Below, piece by piece: positions 19,783 to 28,414 of a stretch of 52,929 nucleotides of DNA. The notes beneath the pieces were generated by a model. It was not told the DNA's origin and did not search any database. It saw nothing but the letters and a program-made list of their open reading frames with translations. Position 1 is the stretch's first letter. Each line of letters begins with the position of its first letter. Both the position numbers and the translations under genes were made by a program. The stretch comes from JAYVYM01 sp046593925 (GTDB taxonomy: Bacteria > Actinomycetota > Actinomycetes > Mycobacteriales > SCTD01): contig JBKJQN010000034.1 in assembly GCA_046593925.1 (NCBI GenBank), forward strand, positions 1 to 52,929, in the 5' to 3' direction.

Positions 19783-20393
19783 GGGGCTGCTCTGCCCAGC
19801 AGGTCACGGACGTGACCTGTCTCGTTGAGGCTGACCACGCCGCGCCGGCCGTCCCGGGCCGCCCCGACCCGGTTCAGGGAGCAGTACGACGGGGCGTACC
19901 AGATCGCGCGGGCCTGGCCGAGGACGTGACCCAGGTAGGCGTTGCAGGCGCCTGCGTGGGTGAACAGCACTGCCCGGCCGCCGGGGTGCCGGCCGGCAAT
20001 CGCCTCCACGGCCTCGACGACGTGTGCGCGGAAGGCGACCGGGTCGACGCCGACGCTGTAGAGGTCGCCGCGCCGCAGGGCATGCCAGCGCGGGTCGCCG
20101 TCGGCCCGCAGCTCCTCCACGGGCACGTATGACGGGTCGGCGGTGTCGAACTCCGCGATCCCCGGCTCGACCACGGCGACCAGACCCAGCGCGGCAGCCA
20201 GTGGCTCCGCCGTTTGCCGGGCCCGGGTCGCCGGCGAGGTGTAGATCGCCGTGACCGGCTCGCCGTCGAGGGCCTTGACGACCCGGCGGGCCTGTTCGGC
20301 GCCCATGGCCACCAGACCGGGGTCCGCAGCGCCGCCACCCGGGGCCACGTCGACCCGGCCGGGGAGGGCGTGCCGGACCAGGACGAGCTCCAT
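19779..20393 (-). CDS. Histidine phosphatase family protein
   Basis: A 204-residue phosphoglycerate-mutase-like phosphatase. RH at residues 7-8 (VLVRHALPG), the conserved TSPATRARQTAEPLA and the second catalytic histidine in FTHAGACNAYLGH define the family. The substrate is not evident. It is the first gene of a two-gene operon with the PIG-L deacetylase. Translation probably starts at the first base of a leaderless mRNA. Confidence 0.9.
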   Translation of the reverse strand: MELVLVRHALPGRVDVAPGGGAADPGLVAMGAEQARRVVKALDGEPVTAIYTSPATRARQTAEPLAAALGLVAVVEPGIAEFDTADPSYVPVEELRADGDPRWHALRRGDLYSVGVDPVAFRAHVVEAVEAIAGRHPGGRAVLFTHAGACNAYLGHVLGQARAIWYAPSYCSLNRVGAARDGRRGVVSLNETGHVRDLLGRAAP

Positions 20394-20406
20394 CCCCGCG
20401 ACCCTA
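20391..20406 (-). promoter_or_regulatory. Leaderless-type -10 box of the histidine phosphatase operon
   Basis: On the minus strand TAGGGT occupies 20406-20401, 7 bases before ATG 20393. Its TAG is also the in-frame stop of the drrB remnant upstream. Confidence 0.6.
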
Positions 20407-20717
20407 CGGCGTCACCGGGGTGGCCTTGGCGAAGGCCCGTAGCCATCCCGGAGGTTCTCCCGGCCGGTGAGCCTCTCGTCGTCGGCGGCGTACCGACCGG
20501 CGAGGCCGATGCCCCGGCGCAGCCGGTCGGGCTGGTGGAGCACGTCGATGCCCAGGACCGCGGCCCGCCCGGCGTCGGGGCGCAGCAGCGTCGTGAGCAC
20601 CTGGACGGCAGTCGTCTTGCCGGCGCAGTGGGGACCGGGTACGCCGAGCACCGCGCCCTCCGGCACCGACAGGGCCCACCACCACCACCGCGTCGGCCAC
20701 GACCCAGCACAGCGCAC
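20404..20717 (-). pseudogene. Remnant of a DrrA/DrrB-type ABC exporter, internally deleted
   Basis: The minus strand encodes part of a daunorubicin-resistance-type ATPase: SVPEGAVLGVPGP, a damaged Walker A (GPHCAGKTT instead of GPNGAGKTT), VQVLTTLLRPDAGRA and DERLTGRENLR. Immediately after ENL, in another frame, comes PPGWLRAFAKATPVTP and a stop, which resembles the end-region motif of the partner permease (P-GWL--FA---PVTP). Thus the two genes appear joined by one deletion that removed most of the ATPase and most of the permease. The N-terminal part of the ATPase is also unrecognisable. No function is expected. Confidence 0.75.
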
Positions 20718-20783
20718 CTAAAGCAGCGGGGCAACGCGGTTCGCCCTCGGCGGAGCGGACGCCGGCGTGCCCGACACTTGACT

Positions 20784-21956
20784 GTGACCAGTGCCCTGCC
20801 CGTCGGTGAGCCGGTACCCACGGGCGGCCCTCTGCCGACAGGGGTGGCTGTCCGCAGCCCGTTCGGGGTCTACCTGCACGTGCCGTTCTGCGCCTCGCGC
20901 TGCGGCTACTGCGACTTCAACACCTACACCGGGCTGACCGCCCTGCACGCCTCGTGGGCTGAGGCTGCCGTCGCCGAGGTACGCCTGGCCAGGCGGGTGC
21001 TCGGCCCGGTTCCGATCGAGACGGTCTTCGTCGGCGGCGGTACGCCGACCCTGCTGCCGGCCGCCGACCTGGTGCGCGTGCTGCGTGAGCTCGACGAGTG
21101 CTTCGGCCTTGCCGCGGGCGCGGAGGTCACGACCGAAGCCAACCCCGACTCGGTCACGCCGGCGTCGCTCGCCGAGCTGCGCGCCGGCGGCTTCACGCGT
21201 ATCTCGTTCGGCATGCAGTCCGCGGCGCAGCACGTGCTGCAGGTGCTCGACCGCACGCATCTCCCGGGCCGTCCGCAGGCGGCCGCCCGCGAGGCGCTGG
21301 CCGCCGGGTTCGACCAGGTCAGCCTCGACCTCATCTACGGCACACCAGGCGAGAGTGACGACGACTGGCGGCGTTCGCTGCAGGCCGCCCGGGACGCTGG
21401 GCCGACGCACGTGTCGGCGTACGCGCTGATCGTGGAGGACGGCACCGCCCTCGGCCGCCGGGTCGCGAGCGGTCAGCTGCCCGCGCCGGACGACGACGTG
21501 CTCGCCGACCGCTACCTGATCGCCGAGGAGGCGCTGGGCGACCTGGGCTGGTACGAGGTGAGCAACTGGGGCCAGCCGTGCCGGCACAACCTGGGCTACT
21601 GGCGCGGCGCCGACTGGTGGGGGGTCGGCCCCGGCGCGCACAGCCATGTCGACGGCGTCCGCTGGTGGAACGCCAAGCATCCGACGACCTGGGCCGCCGG
21701 GCTCGCCGCCGGGTCGCCGGGTTCGGGGCGCGAGGTGCTCGGGGAGCAGGACCGGCGGGTTGAGCGGGTGCTGCTAGAGGTGCGGCTGCGCGACGGGCTG
21801 CCGCTGGATGTCTTGCTGCCGGCCGGCCGGGCGGCAGCGGCCAGGCACGTCGACGGCGGGCTGCTCGAGCCCGGGCCGTACGCCGCCGGTCGGGCGATCC
21901 TCACGCTGCGCGGCCGACTGCTCGCCGACGCCGTGGTGCGCGACCTCGTAGATTGA
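20784..21956 (+). CDS. hemW: HemW-like radical SAM protein (coproporphyrinogen III oxidase family)
   Basis: A 390-residue radical SAM enzyme. The iron-sulfur cluster motif is C36-x3-C40-x2-C43 (CASRCGYCDF). Other family marks are FVGGGTPTLL, TTEANPDSV, ISFGMQS, the DLIYGTPGES stretch and GVGPGAHSHVDG. This is the HemW subgroup, a heme chaperone related to oxygen-independent coproporphyrinogen oxidase. The GTG at 20784 was chosen because it lies 5 bases after GACACT and gives a typical N-terminus. In many actinobacteria it sits between lepA and hrcA, as here. Confidence 0.92.
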   Translation: MTSALPVGEPVPTGGPLPTGVAVRSPFGVYLHVPFCASRCGYCDFNTYTGLTALHASWAEAAVAEVRLARRVLGPVPIETVFVGGGTPTLLPAADLVRVLRELDECFGLAAGAEVTTEANPDSVTPASLAELRAGGFTRISFGMQSAAQHVLQVLDRTHLPGRPQAAAREALAAGFDQVSLDLIYGTPGESDDDWRRSLQAARDAGPTHVSAYALIVEDGTALGRRVASGQLPAPDDDVLADRYLIAEEALGDLGWYEVSNWGQPCRHNLGYWRGADWWGVGPGAHSHVDGVRWWNAKHPTTWAAGLAAGSPGSGREVLGEQDRRVERVLLEVRLRDGLPLDVLLPAGRAAAARHVDGGLLEPGPYAAGRAILTLRGRLLADAVVRDLVD

Positions 21957-21972
21957 GGATACGCAGCGGGTG

Positions 21973-22305
21973 TCAGCGCAGCAGGTGCAGCGTCAGCGGG
22001 TAGCGGTACGGGCGTCCCTGGCCGGCGGCGACGGCCGCCAGAATGCTGAAGATCAGGAAGAGGATGCCGATCGCGATCAGCATGAAGATGCCGATCAGCA
22101 CGAGGATGAGCACCGCCGAGACGGTGGTGGCGATCGCGGTCGTGATGTGGAAGTTAAGCGCCTCCGCGGCGTGGCCGCGCACGAACGGCGAGTCCTGCTT
22201 GACCAGGTAGACCACGAGCGGGACGACGATCGGTAGGCCGATCACCCACGACAGGTGGCAGGCCAGCGCGAACAGGGTGTCCTCGGACCGCACAGGCTGG
22301 ACCAT
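21973..22305 (-). CDS. DUF4870 / Tic20-like membrane protein
   Basis: A 110-residue protein with three hydrophobic segments: LFALACHLSWVIGLPIVVPLVVYLV (interrupted), ITTAIATTVSAVLILVLIGIF and IAIGILFLIFSILAAVAAG. SPFVRGHAAEALNFHI between the first and second is the DUF4870 signature. Function is unknown. ATG 22305 is chosen because it begins the family motif and follows a leaderless-type box. It converges with hemW 16 bases away. Confidence 0.85.
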   Translation of the reverse strand: MVQPVRSEDTLFALACHLSWVIGLPIVVPLVVYLVKQDSPFVRGHAAEALNFHITTAIATTVSAVLILVLIGIFMLIAIGILFLIFSILAAVAAGQGRPYRYPLTLHLLR

Positions 22306-22317
22306 GGTCGCAGCGTA
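22303..22317 (-). promoter_or_regulatory. Leaderless-type -10 box of the DUF4870 gene
   Basis: TACGCT at 22317-22312 on the minus strand, 6 bases before ATG 22305. Confidence 0.6.
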
Positions 22318-22529
22318 GAGGGGTCGTGACGCAGTGCACAGCGCCCCGGCGCAGGGAATGCCCGCCGCAGCGCGTAAGTTGTCGAACTGGCGGCCGCGTG
22401 TGCCGTCTACTCCCGCGGGCGAGCCGCCCGTGAGGTCGTTGCGTATCGCGCTCCTCCTACCGCCCCGGCGGGTCAGGGTCCTCGCGCTCCACGTCACGTC
22501 GCGACCCCTGAAAGTGATGGAGCTCCTCT

Positions 22530-23987
22530 GTGCCTGCCCCCCGGCAGCCCCGCCCGTCCTCCGGGCGCCCCTCGCGCGGATCGTCGTCGCGCCGTTCGTC
22601 CCCGTCGTCGTCCTATCCCCCGGTGAAGAACGAGCTCGAAGTCGCCCTCGACGCCGCCGCCGCTATCGAAGCGCCTGAGGTCGTCCCGACCTTCGGCCAG
22701 CTCGGCCTGCCCGATGTACTCGTCACGGCGCTGGCGCGCCGCGGCCTGCAGACGCCCTTCGCGATCCAGGTGCGGGCCCTGCCCGACGCACTCGCCGGGC
22801 GCGACGTGCTCGGCCGCGGCCAGACCGGCTCCGGCAAGACGCTGGCCTTCGGGCTGCCGATGCTGGCCCGCCTCGTTGGCGGCCGACGCACCGCCAACAA
22901 GCCGCGCGCGCTGGTCCTGGTGCCCACCCGCGAGCTCGCCCAGCAGGTCCACGACGCGCTCGCGCCGCTGGGCCAGCCGCTGGACCTCAAGCTCTGCACC
23001 GTCTACGGCGGCGCGTCGATGGGCCGCCAGATCGACCAGCTGCGGCGTGGCGTCGACGTCGTCGTCGCCACCCCCGGTCGCCTCCAGGACCTCATCGACC
23101 AGCGTGAGTGCGACCTGTCGCAGATTGAGATGACCGTGCTGGACGAGGCCGACCACATGGCTGACCTCGGCTTCCTGCCGGCCGTGACCGCACTGCTCGA
23201 ACTGACCCCGGCCGACAGCCAGCGGATGCTGTTCTCCGCCACCCTCGACCGCGGCGTCGACCGGCTCGTGCGGTCCTACCTCAAGACGCCTGCCATGCAC
23301 GCGGTGGCTTCGGCGGAGTCGCCGATCGACAACATGGACCACAAGGTCTTCGCGGTGAGCCACTCGGCCAAGACCGACATCGCGGCAGAGATCGCGGCCC
23401 GGCCGGCACGCACGCTGTTCTTCGTACGCACCAAGCACGGCGCCGACCGCCTGGCCACGCAGCTGCGCACGATGGGCGTCGAGGCCGCCGCGATCCACGG
23501 CAATCTGACCCAGGGCGCCCGCAAGAAGGCGCTGGACGATTTCAGCACCGGTCACGCCCGGGTGCTCGTCGCCACCGACGTCGCCGCTCGCGGGATCCAC
23601 GTGGACGACGTCGACCTGGTCGTGCACTACGACCCGCCGGCGGACCACAAGGACTACCTGCATCGCTCCGGCCGTACCGCCCGGGCGGGCAACACCGGCA
23701 CCGTCGTGTCATTCGTGCTGTCCGACCAGGTCCGGGACCATCAGCGGATGCGCGAGCGGGCTGGCGTCGACGCCAACGCGGTCGCCGTCGTGCCGGGGCA
23801 CCCCGCGGTGCGGCAGGTCGCCGAGTCCGGCGAGGCGATCGTCGTACAGCCGCGGATCCACAACCCGCGCGGCCGGACAGGCGGCGGCCGACCCCGTCGC
23901 CCGGGCGCGCCCTCGGGCCGCCCAAGCAGTGGCGCCCCGCGCACCGGGGGCTCCTACTCCGGGCGCAGCAGCACCCCCGCCCGCTAG
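22530..23987 (+). CDS. DEAD-box RNA helicase
   Basis: ATP-dependent RNA helicase of 485 residues, RhlE/DeaD-like. Motifs in order: Q-motif region (TFGQLGLPDVLVTALARRGLQTPFAIQ), Walker A GQTGSGKT at 97-104, PTRELA, DEAD at about 205-208, SAT, then VATDVAARGIHV and HRSGRTARAG. The N-terminus (Ser/Arg/Pro) and C-terminus (Arg/Gly/Ser/Pro) are disordered and basic, typical for RNA binding. GTG 22530 with GGAG upstream. A 224-bp gap separates it from the divergent DUF4870 gene, leaving room for a long 5' UTR as is common for cold-shock helicases. Confidence 0.94.
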   Translation: MPAPRQPRPSSGRPSRGSSSRRSSPSSSYPPVKNELEVALDAAAAIEAPEVVPTFGQLGLPDVLVTALARRGLQTPFAIQVRALPDALAGRDVLGRGQTGSGKTLAFGLPMLARLVGGRRTANKPRALVLVPTRELAQQVHDALAPLGQPLDLKLCTVYGGASMGRQIDQLRRGVDVVVATPGRLQDLIDQRECDLSQIEMTVLDEADHMADLGFLPAVTALLELTPADSQRMLFSATLDRGVDRLVRSYLKTPAMHAVASAESPIDNMDHKVFAVSHSAKTDIAAEIAARPARTLFFVRTKHGADRLATQLRTMGVEAAAIHGNLTQGARKKALDDFSTGHARVLVATDVAARGIHVDDVDLVVHYDPPADHKDYLHRSGRTARAGNTGTVVSFVLSDQVRDHQRMRERAGVDANAVAVVPGHPAVRQVAESGEAIVVQPRIHNPRGRTGGGRPRRPGAPSGRPSSGAPRTGGSYSGRSSTPAR

Positions 23988-24003
23988 CCCCATCCGCACC
24001 CCT

Positions 24004-24044
24004 CGGCACAGGGGCGTCACCGTCGTGGTGGCGCCCCTGTGCCG
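24004..24044 (+). terminator. Strong hairpin terminator after the helicase gene
   Basis: Near-perfect 18-bp stem: the outer 13 bp CGGCACAGGGGCG (24004-24016) and CGCCCCTGTGCCG (24032-24044), plus TCACC/GGTGG inside, around a 5-base loop. Confidence 0.8.
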
Positions 24045-24106
24045 TGTGTCCACCCGGTCCCCGCAGCAGGTGGACGCCCAGGACTGGTCGTCGGACGCCC
24101 GCATGG

Positions 24107-24121
24107 CAGGGTCGGCGCATG
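24107..24121 (+). promoter_or_regulatory. Leaderless-type -10 box of the PucR-like gene
   Basis: CAGGGT at 24107-24112, 6 bases before ATG 24119. Confidence 0.45.
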
Positions 24122-25288
24122 ACCGGTCCGCTGTCACTGCGGCTGCCTCCGCTGCTCGCCGAGCAGCTCGTCGAGCAGCTGCCACTACTCGCCGACGAGG
24201 TGCTCGGGGCCATCGCCCGCGAGGTGCCCGCGTACGCCCGCCCGCTCGAAGGTGCGTTCGGCGCCGGCGTGCGCCGCGGGGTGCAGCTGGCGCTGGCGCG
24301 GTTCCTGTCGCTGGCCGGGGAGGAGCCGGGCGAGGACGAGGACCGGGCGGCCCGCGGCCGCGAGGTCTACACCGAGCTCGGCCGCGGCGAGGCCCGTGTC
24401 GGCCGATCGCTCGATGCACTACTCGGCGCCTACCGCACCGGCGCCCGGGTCGCCTGGGCGCGGCTCGCGCAGATGGGCCTGGCTGCTGGGCTGCCCGCAC
24501 GTGACCTGGTGGAGCTCGCCGGGGCGGTCTTCGCTTACATCGACGAGCTGTCGGCCGCCAGCGCCGAGGGGTTCACCGCCGAGCAGTCCGCGCTGGCCGG
24601 CGACCGGGAGCGGCGGCACCGCACGCTTGCGCTGCTGCTGCTGTCCGAGGCTCCGACCTGGCAGGTCGAAGAGGCAGCGACCGTCGCGGGCTGGCTGCCG
24701 CCCGCGACGCTCACCGCCGTCCTGGTACCGGTGCGTGCGGGACGCGAGGTGGCCACCCGCTGGGATGGCCGCGCGCTCCTGGCCGCCGAAGACGACACGG
24801 CAGGGACGGCGCTGCTGCTGCTGCCCGACGTGGACGGTCCCGGGCAGGGCCACCGGCTCGAGCGGCTGCTCGCAGGACGGCCCTGCACCGTCGGGCTGCC
24901 GCGACCGTGGCACGAGGCCCGCCTGTCGGTCGCGCTGGTGCGCCGCTGCGGGGTGGAGGCAGGGGGCGGTGTCCACTACGTCCGCGACCGGCTCGCCTCG
25001 CTGGTCGTCGGCGCCGATCCGCTCGCACTGGCCGAGCTCGCCGCCCGCCGGCTCGCGCCCTTCGACGGGCTGACCGCCCGGAGCGGCGAGCGGCTGCTCG
25101 ACACCCTGGGCTCATGGCTGGCCCACCACGGGGACCGGCAGGCCATCGCCGCCGACCTGGGGATCCATCCGCAGACCGTGCGCTACCGGGTCGGCCTGCT
25201 GCGCGACCTGCTCGGGGACGACCTGACCGACCCGCAGCGCCGCTTCGAGCTGGCGCTGGTGCTGCACGGCCGACCGACCAGCGGTTGA
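24119..25288 (+). CDS. PucR-type helix-turn-helix regulator
   Basis: A 389-residue protein whose end, DTLGSWLAHHGDRQAIAADLGIHPQTVRYRVGLLRDLLG, is the PucR/CdaR C-terminal helix-turn-helix. The N-terminal two thirds are helical, with the RRGVQLALARFLSLAG and GRSLDALLGAYRTGARVAW segments found in many actinobacterial PucR-like proteins, and a GGDEF-like middle region of low conservation. Target genes cannot be inferred: it stands alone, after a terminator and opposite a convergent gene. Confidence 0.85.
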   Translation: MTGPLSLRLPPLLAEQLVEQLPLLADEVLGAIAREVPAYARPLEGAFGAGVRRGVQLALARFLSLAGEEPGEDEDRAARGREVYTELGRGEARVGRSLDALLGAYRTGARVAWARLAQMGLAAGLPARDLVELAGAVFAYIDELSAASAEGFTAEQSALAGDRERRHRTLALLLLSEAPTWQVEEAATVAGWLPPATLTAVLVPVRAGREVATRWDGRALLAAEDDTAGTALLLLPDVDGPGQGHRLERLLAGRPCTVGLPRPWHEARLSVALVRRCGVEAGGGVHYVRDRLASLVVGADPLALAELAARRLAPFDGLTARSGERLLDTLGSWLAHHGDRQAIAADLGIHPQTVRYRVGLLRDLLGDDLTDPQRRFELALVLHGRPTSG

Positions 25289-25312
25289 GCGCCGTGGTCC
25301 GAGCGTCGTGGG

Positions 25313-27169
25313 CTACCCGGGGCGGCGGGCGGCCGGCACGCCGCCGGGTGGGGCCTGCCGCAGCAGCCACACCGGATTGCCGAAGGCGATGATCGACCCG
25401 GTACGGGTACGCACCTGGATGCGTACGAAGCACGACGACGTCGTGTCGATGCTGCGGCTGACGGTCCCCGACCCGCTGAAGGCGCTCGCCGGCAGCGAGG
25501 CGAGCACCACGGTGAGGGGATCCACGCCCAGCAGGTCGACCGAGCCGCGGACGATCTGCACGGTCGATCCCGCGGGCAGGCCGCCGACCTGCAGGGCCAG
25601 CACCCGCGAGGCCTGCGTCCCGATCGAGACCTGCCCCATCCGTACGGTGCCGTCGACCAGCAGGTCGGTCTGGAACTGCGGTGCGGCCCCGAGCTGCGCG
25701 CAGAACGCCCGGCCGCCGGCAAGGGCAGCGCCGAGGGCCGCCGGGCCCCCTGACGACGCCCACAGGCCGGTGTAAAAGCCGTTGGCCAGCCGGCTCCACG
25801 GCTGGCCGCTGTGGTCGTCGTTGGCGCCGTTGCCGGTCAGGAACCGCGCCCGGCGGGAGAAGGTGTCCCAGAGCGCGAGGTGGACGTCGGTGCCGACCTG
25901 GCCGCGCAGCGCATAGCCGGCCTCGATGATGTCGACTCCGAAGATGTCGGTGCGCTGCAGGGTGCTGAAGACGTCCCGCCGGCGGGCGGCGGCGGCGGCA
26001 GCACCGAGGGCCGGCCCGACGTTGGCGCCGAACGGGTGGTTGAGCGAGGCGAGCCCGCCCGCCGAGTGCACCTCGCGCACGAGGTTGACGTAGACCCCCT
26101 CGACCGTCTTCTTCGTGATCGGCGCCTGCGGCACCAGGGCCCGCTCCTGCGGGAGCAGGAAGGTGTTGAGGTGCGGCTGGAGCTTGCTGACCTCGAGCGC
26201 GGTGTAGGCGGACAGCCGCGGGTGGCGCGGGGCGTACCGCGCCAGGACCCGGCTCTGGTTGGCCACCACCGAGGTCTCATCGCTCTGCGACCGCAGGAAC
26301 GCCACGTCCGAGACCGCGACGTCGGCCACGGAGCCGACGCCCGGGCTGGTGACGGTGAATGCCAAGCCGAAGAGGGAGTTGTCGATCGCGAAGACGTCCG
26401 GCCACAGCCGCGCGACGTCGGCTTCGAGGTCGAGCAGGACCGTCACCCCGGCGCCCGGCAGCGGGCCGGCGACGACCCCGACCAGGCCGCGCTGCTCCAA
26501 CCCGACGGCGGTGCCACCGCCCGGCTGGTAGCGGTAGCGCAGCTGGAGCTGTCCGGCGGGGCGCGCCGTCGTGCCGGGGTGCAGCGAGAGCGTGACGACC
26601 ACCTCGTACGTCGCAGCCGGGCCGAGCGACGACGGGCCGAAGGTGTGGGCCAGGACGTGCCCGGCGATCGAGGTGCGCAGCTGGTTGTTCGCGGTCTTGA
26701 CCGGGTCCAGCGCGAGCGTGGCGGTCGATGCGCCCGCACCGCTGCTCTCGACGAGCAGGTGCAGGCTGCCGCCGCTCTTCGTCGCCGCCCGCTGCCGGGT
26801 CGCCCCGCTGGCGCTGGGCACCGTCAGGGCGGGCGAGAGTGAGTCGACGTAGTTGAAGGCGAGCGCGCGGAAGTCGTGGTCGGTCATGAACAGCACGTCC
26901 AGCCCCGCCTCGTCGGCCCGGCTGAACTGTGCCGACCAGCTGCCCGGCCCCTCAGACCAGCTCGCATGCACGTGCATGGCCGCCCGCAGCGGCTGGGCGC
27001 CGGTGAACGTCGTCCCGCTCGCCAGCGCAGGGCGCAGTCCGACGACGGGGACGACGGAGGTCCCGACCGCGGCGCCGACCGCCGTCAGCAGACCGCGCCG
27101 CGACAGCCCGCTGTGGCCGGGGCCGTCGAGCCCGATCGGGTCGATCAGGTCCTGGTGGTCTCCGCACAT
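25313..27169 (-). CDS. Tat-exported PHP-like metallo-phosphoesterase
   Basis: A 618-residue protein with a twin-arginine signal: SRRGLL at 23-28 followed by a hydrophobic stretch and ALASG. After it comes a PHP-type domain with HVH at 66-68, TDHD at about 96-99, LNHPFGAN and NGANDDHSG, histidine/aspartate clusters typical for metal-dependent phosphoesterases. A roughly 200-residue beta-rich insertion (starting at about SGGSLHLLVESSG) separates the first and later metal motifs. Start ATG 27169 is chosen because a purine-rich GGGACGG precedes it and the Tat motif then has a normal position; the frame is open further upstream. Substrate unknown, located outside the cell membrane. Confidence 0.75.
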   Translation of the reverse strand: MCGDHQDLIDPIGLDGPGHSGLSRRGLLTAVGAAVGTSVVPVVGLRPALASGTTFTGAQPLRAAMHVHASWSEGPGSWSAQFSRADEAGLDVLFMTDHDFRALAFNYVDSLSPALTVPSASGATRQRAATKSGGSLHLLVESSGAGASTATLALDPVKTANNQLRTSIAGHVLAHTFGPSSLGPAATYEVVVTLSLHPGTTARPAGQLQLRYRYQPGGGTAVGLEQRGLVGVVAGPLPGAGVTVLLDLEADVARLWPDVFAIDNSLFGLAFTVTSPGVGSVADVAVSDVAFLRSQSDETSVVANQSRVLARYAPRHPRLSAYTALEVSKLQPHLNTFLLPQERALVPQAPITKKTVEGVYVNLVREVHSAGGLASLNHPFGANVGPALGAAAAAARRRDVFSTLQRTDIFGVDIIEAGYALRGQVGTDVHLALWDTFSRRARFLTGNGANDDHSGQPWSRLANGFYTGLWASSGGPAALGAALAGGRAFCAQLGAAPQFQTDLLVDGTVRMGQVSIGTQASRVLALQVGGLPAGSTVQIVRGSVDLLGVDPLTVVLASLPASAFSGSGTVSRSIDTTSSCFVRIQVRTRTGSIIAFGNPVWLLRQAPPGGVPAARRPG

Positions 27170-27318
27170 AGCCGTCCGTCCCGCCGCTCGTCGGGTGCCG
27201 TTCCACAGCCGTGTGAGCGGCCGCCTGCCGGGCACCGTACGTCGCAACGGGGTGTCAGGTGCCCGCCTACGCGCAACCGGTCCCTCCCGCGGAACCGGTG
27301 CACCGGCCGCACCGCCGG

Positions 27319-27324
27319 TACGCT
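27319..27324 (+). promoter_or_regulatory. -10 box of the hrcA operon
   Basis: TACGCT at 27319-27324, whose last base is the first base of the CIRCE element, so repressor binding would cover the transcription start. Confidence 0.55.
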
Positions 27325-27350
27325 TGGCACTCCGAACGCAGGAGTGCCAG
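27324..27350 (+). promoter_or_regulatory. CIRCE operator (HrcA binding site)
   Basis: TTGGCACTC (27324-27332), 9-base spacer, GAGTGCCAG (27342-27350). This is the CIRCE layout TTAGCACTC-N9-GAGTGCTAA with G/C substitutions. It sits 43 bp before hrcA, implying autoregulation by heat-shock repressor HrcA. Confidence 0.92.
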
Positions 27351-27393
27351 CAGGGCTGATGCGGCGGTACAGGCCGCCAGGTGGAGGTGAACC

Positions 27394-28413
27394 GTGCTCG
27401 ACGACCGCAAGCTCGAGGTCCTGCGGGCCATCGTCACCGACTTCGTCTCCAGCAACGAGCCGGTCGGCAGCAAGTCGCTCGCGGAGCGGCACGGACTCGG
27501 CGTCAGCCCGGCGACGGTGCGCAACGACATGGCCGCGCTGGAGGACGAGGGTTTCATCACCCACCCGCACACCAGCGCCGGCCGGATCCCGACCGACAGG
27601 GGCTACCGGTTGTTCGTCGACCGGCTCTCCCAGGTCAAGCCGCTGACCGTCGCGGAACGCCGGGCGATCCAGAGCTTCCTCGAGGGGGCCGTCGACCTCG
27701 ACGACGTCGTCCGGCGCACCGTCCGGCTGCTCGCACAGCTCACCCACCAGGTCGCCGTCGTGCAGTATCCCAGCCTGTCGCGCAGCGCCGTGCGGCACCT
27801 GGAGATCGTCCACCTCGCGCCGAGCCGGCTCCTGCTGGTGCTGATCACCGATACCGGCCGGGTCGAGCAGCGGGTGCTCGAGATGCCGACCGTACTGACC
27901 GAGGACGACGTCGCGCAGCTGCGCCAGTCCTTTGGCACCCGGCTGCACGGTGCCCGGCTCGTGGACGCGCCCGCGGCGCTCGCCGACCTGCCCGACTCCG
28001 CGCCGGTGGCGATCCGCCCGGTTCTGACAAGCATCATGGCCGTGGTGCTCGAGACGCTGGTGGAGAAGCCGGAGGAGCGCATCGCGCTCGGCGGCACGGC
28101 CAACCTCACCCGCTCCGCCCTGGACTTCCCGAAGACCCTGCGACCTGTCCTCGAGTCGCTTGAGGAGCAGGTCGTCCTGCTCAAGCTCATCGGTGAGGTC
28201 AACGACCCCACCATGGTGCACGTCAAGATTGGCGAGGAGAACAGCGTGGAGGGGCTTCGGTCCACATCGGTGGTCACGGTCGGCTACGGCCCGGAGGACG
28301 GCTCGTACGCCGGCCTGGGGGTCGTCGGGCCGACCCGGATGGACTACGCGGGCAACATCAGCAGCGTGCGGGCGGTCGCCCGCTACGTCGGCGAGCTGCT
28401 GGCCGGGGCCTGA
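27394..28413 (+). CDS. hrcA: Heat-inducible transcription repressor HrcA
   Basis: A 339-residue repressor of chaperone genes. The N-terminal winged helix (EVLRAIVTDFVSSNEPVGSKSLAERHGLGVSPATVRNDMAALEDEGFI, read as successive short motifs) and TSAGRIPTDRGYRLFVD are diagnostic. The C-terminal part (GEVNDPTMVHVKIGEEN, GPTRMDYAGNISSVRAVARYVGELL) is the HrcA dimer domain. GTG start with GGAGGTGA upstream. It controls its own operon through the CIRCE element before it and is followed by dnaJ after 1 base. Confidence 0.96.
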   Translation: MLDDRKLEVLRAIVTDFVSSNEPVGSKSLAERHGLGVSPATVRNDMAALEDEGFITHPHTSAGRIPTDRGYRLFVDRLSQVKPLTVAERRAIQSFLEGAVDLDDVVRRTVRLLAQLTHQVAVVQYPSLSRSAVRHLEIVHLAPSRLLLVLITDTGRVEQRVLEMPTVLTEDDVAQLRQSFGTRLHGARLVDAPAALADLPDSAPVAIRPVLTSIMAVVLETLVEKPEERIALGGTANLTRSALDFPKTLRPVLESLEEQVVLLKLIGEVNDPTMVHVKIGEENSVEGLRSTSVVTVGYGPEDGSYAGLGVVGPTRMDYAGNISSVRAVARYVGELLAGA

Positions 28414-28414
28414 C

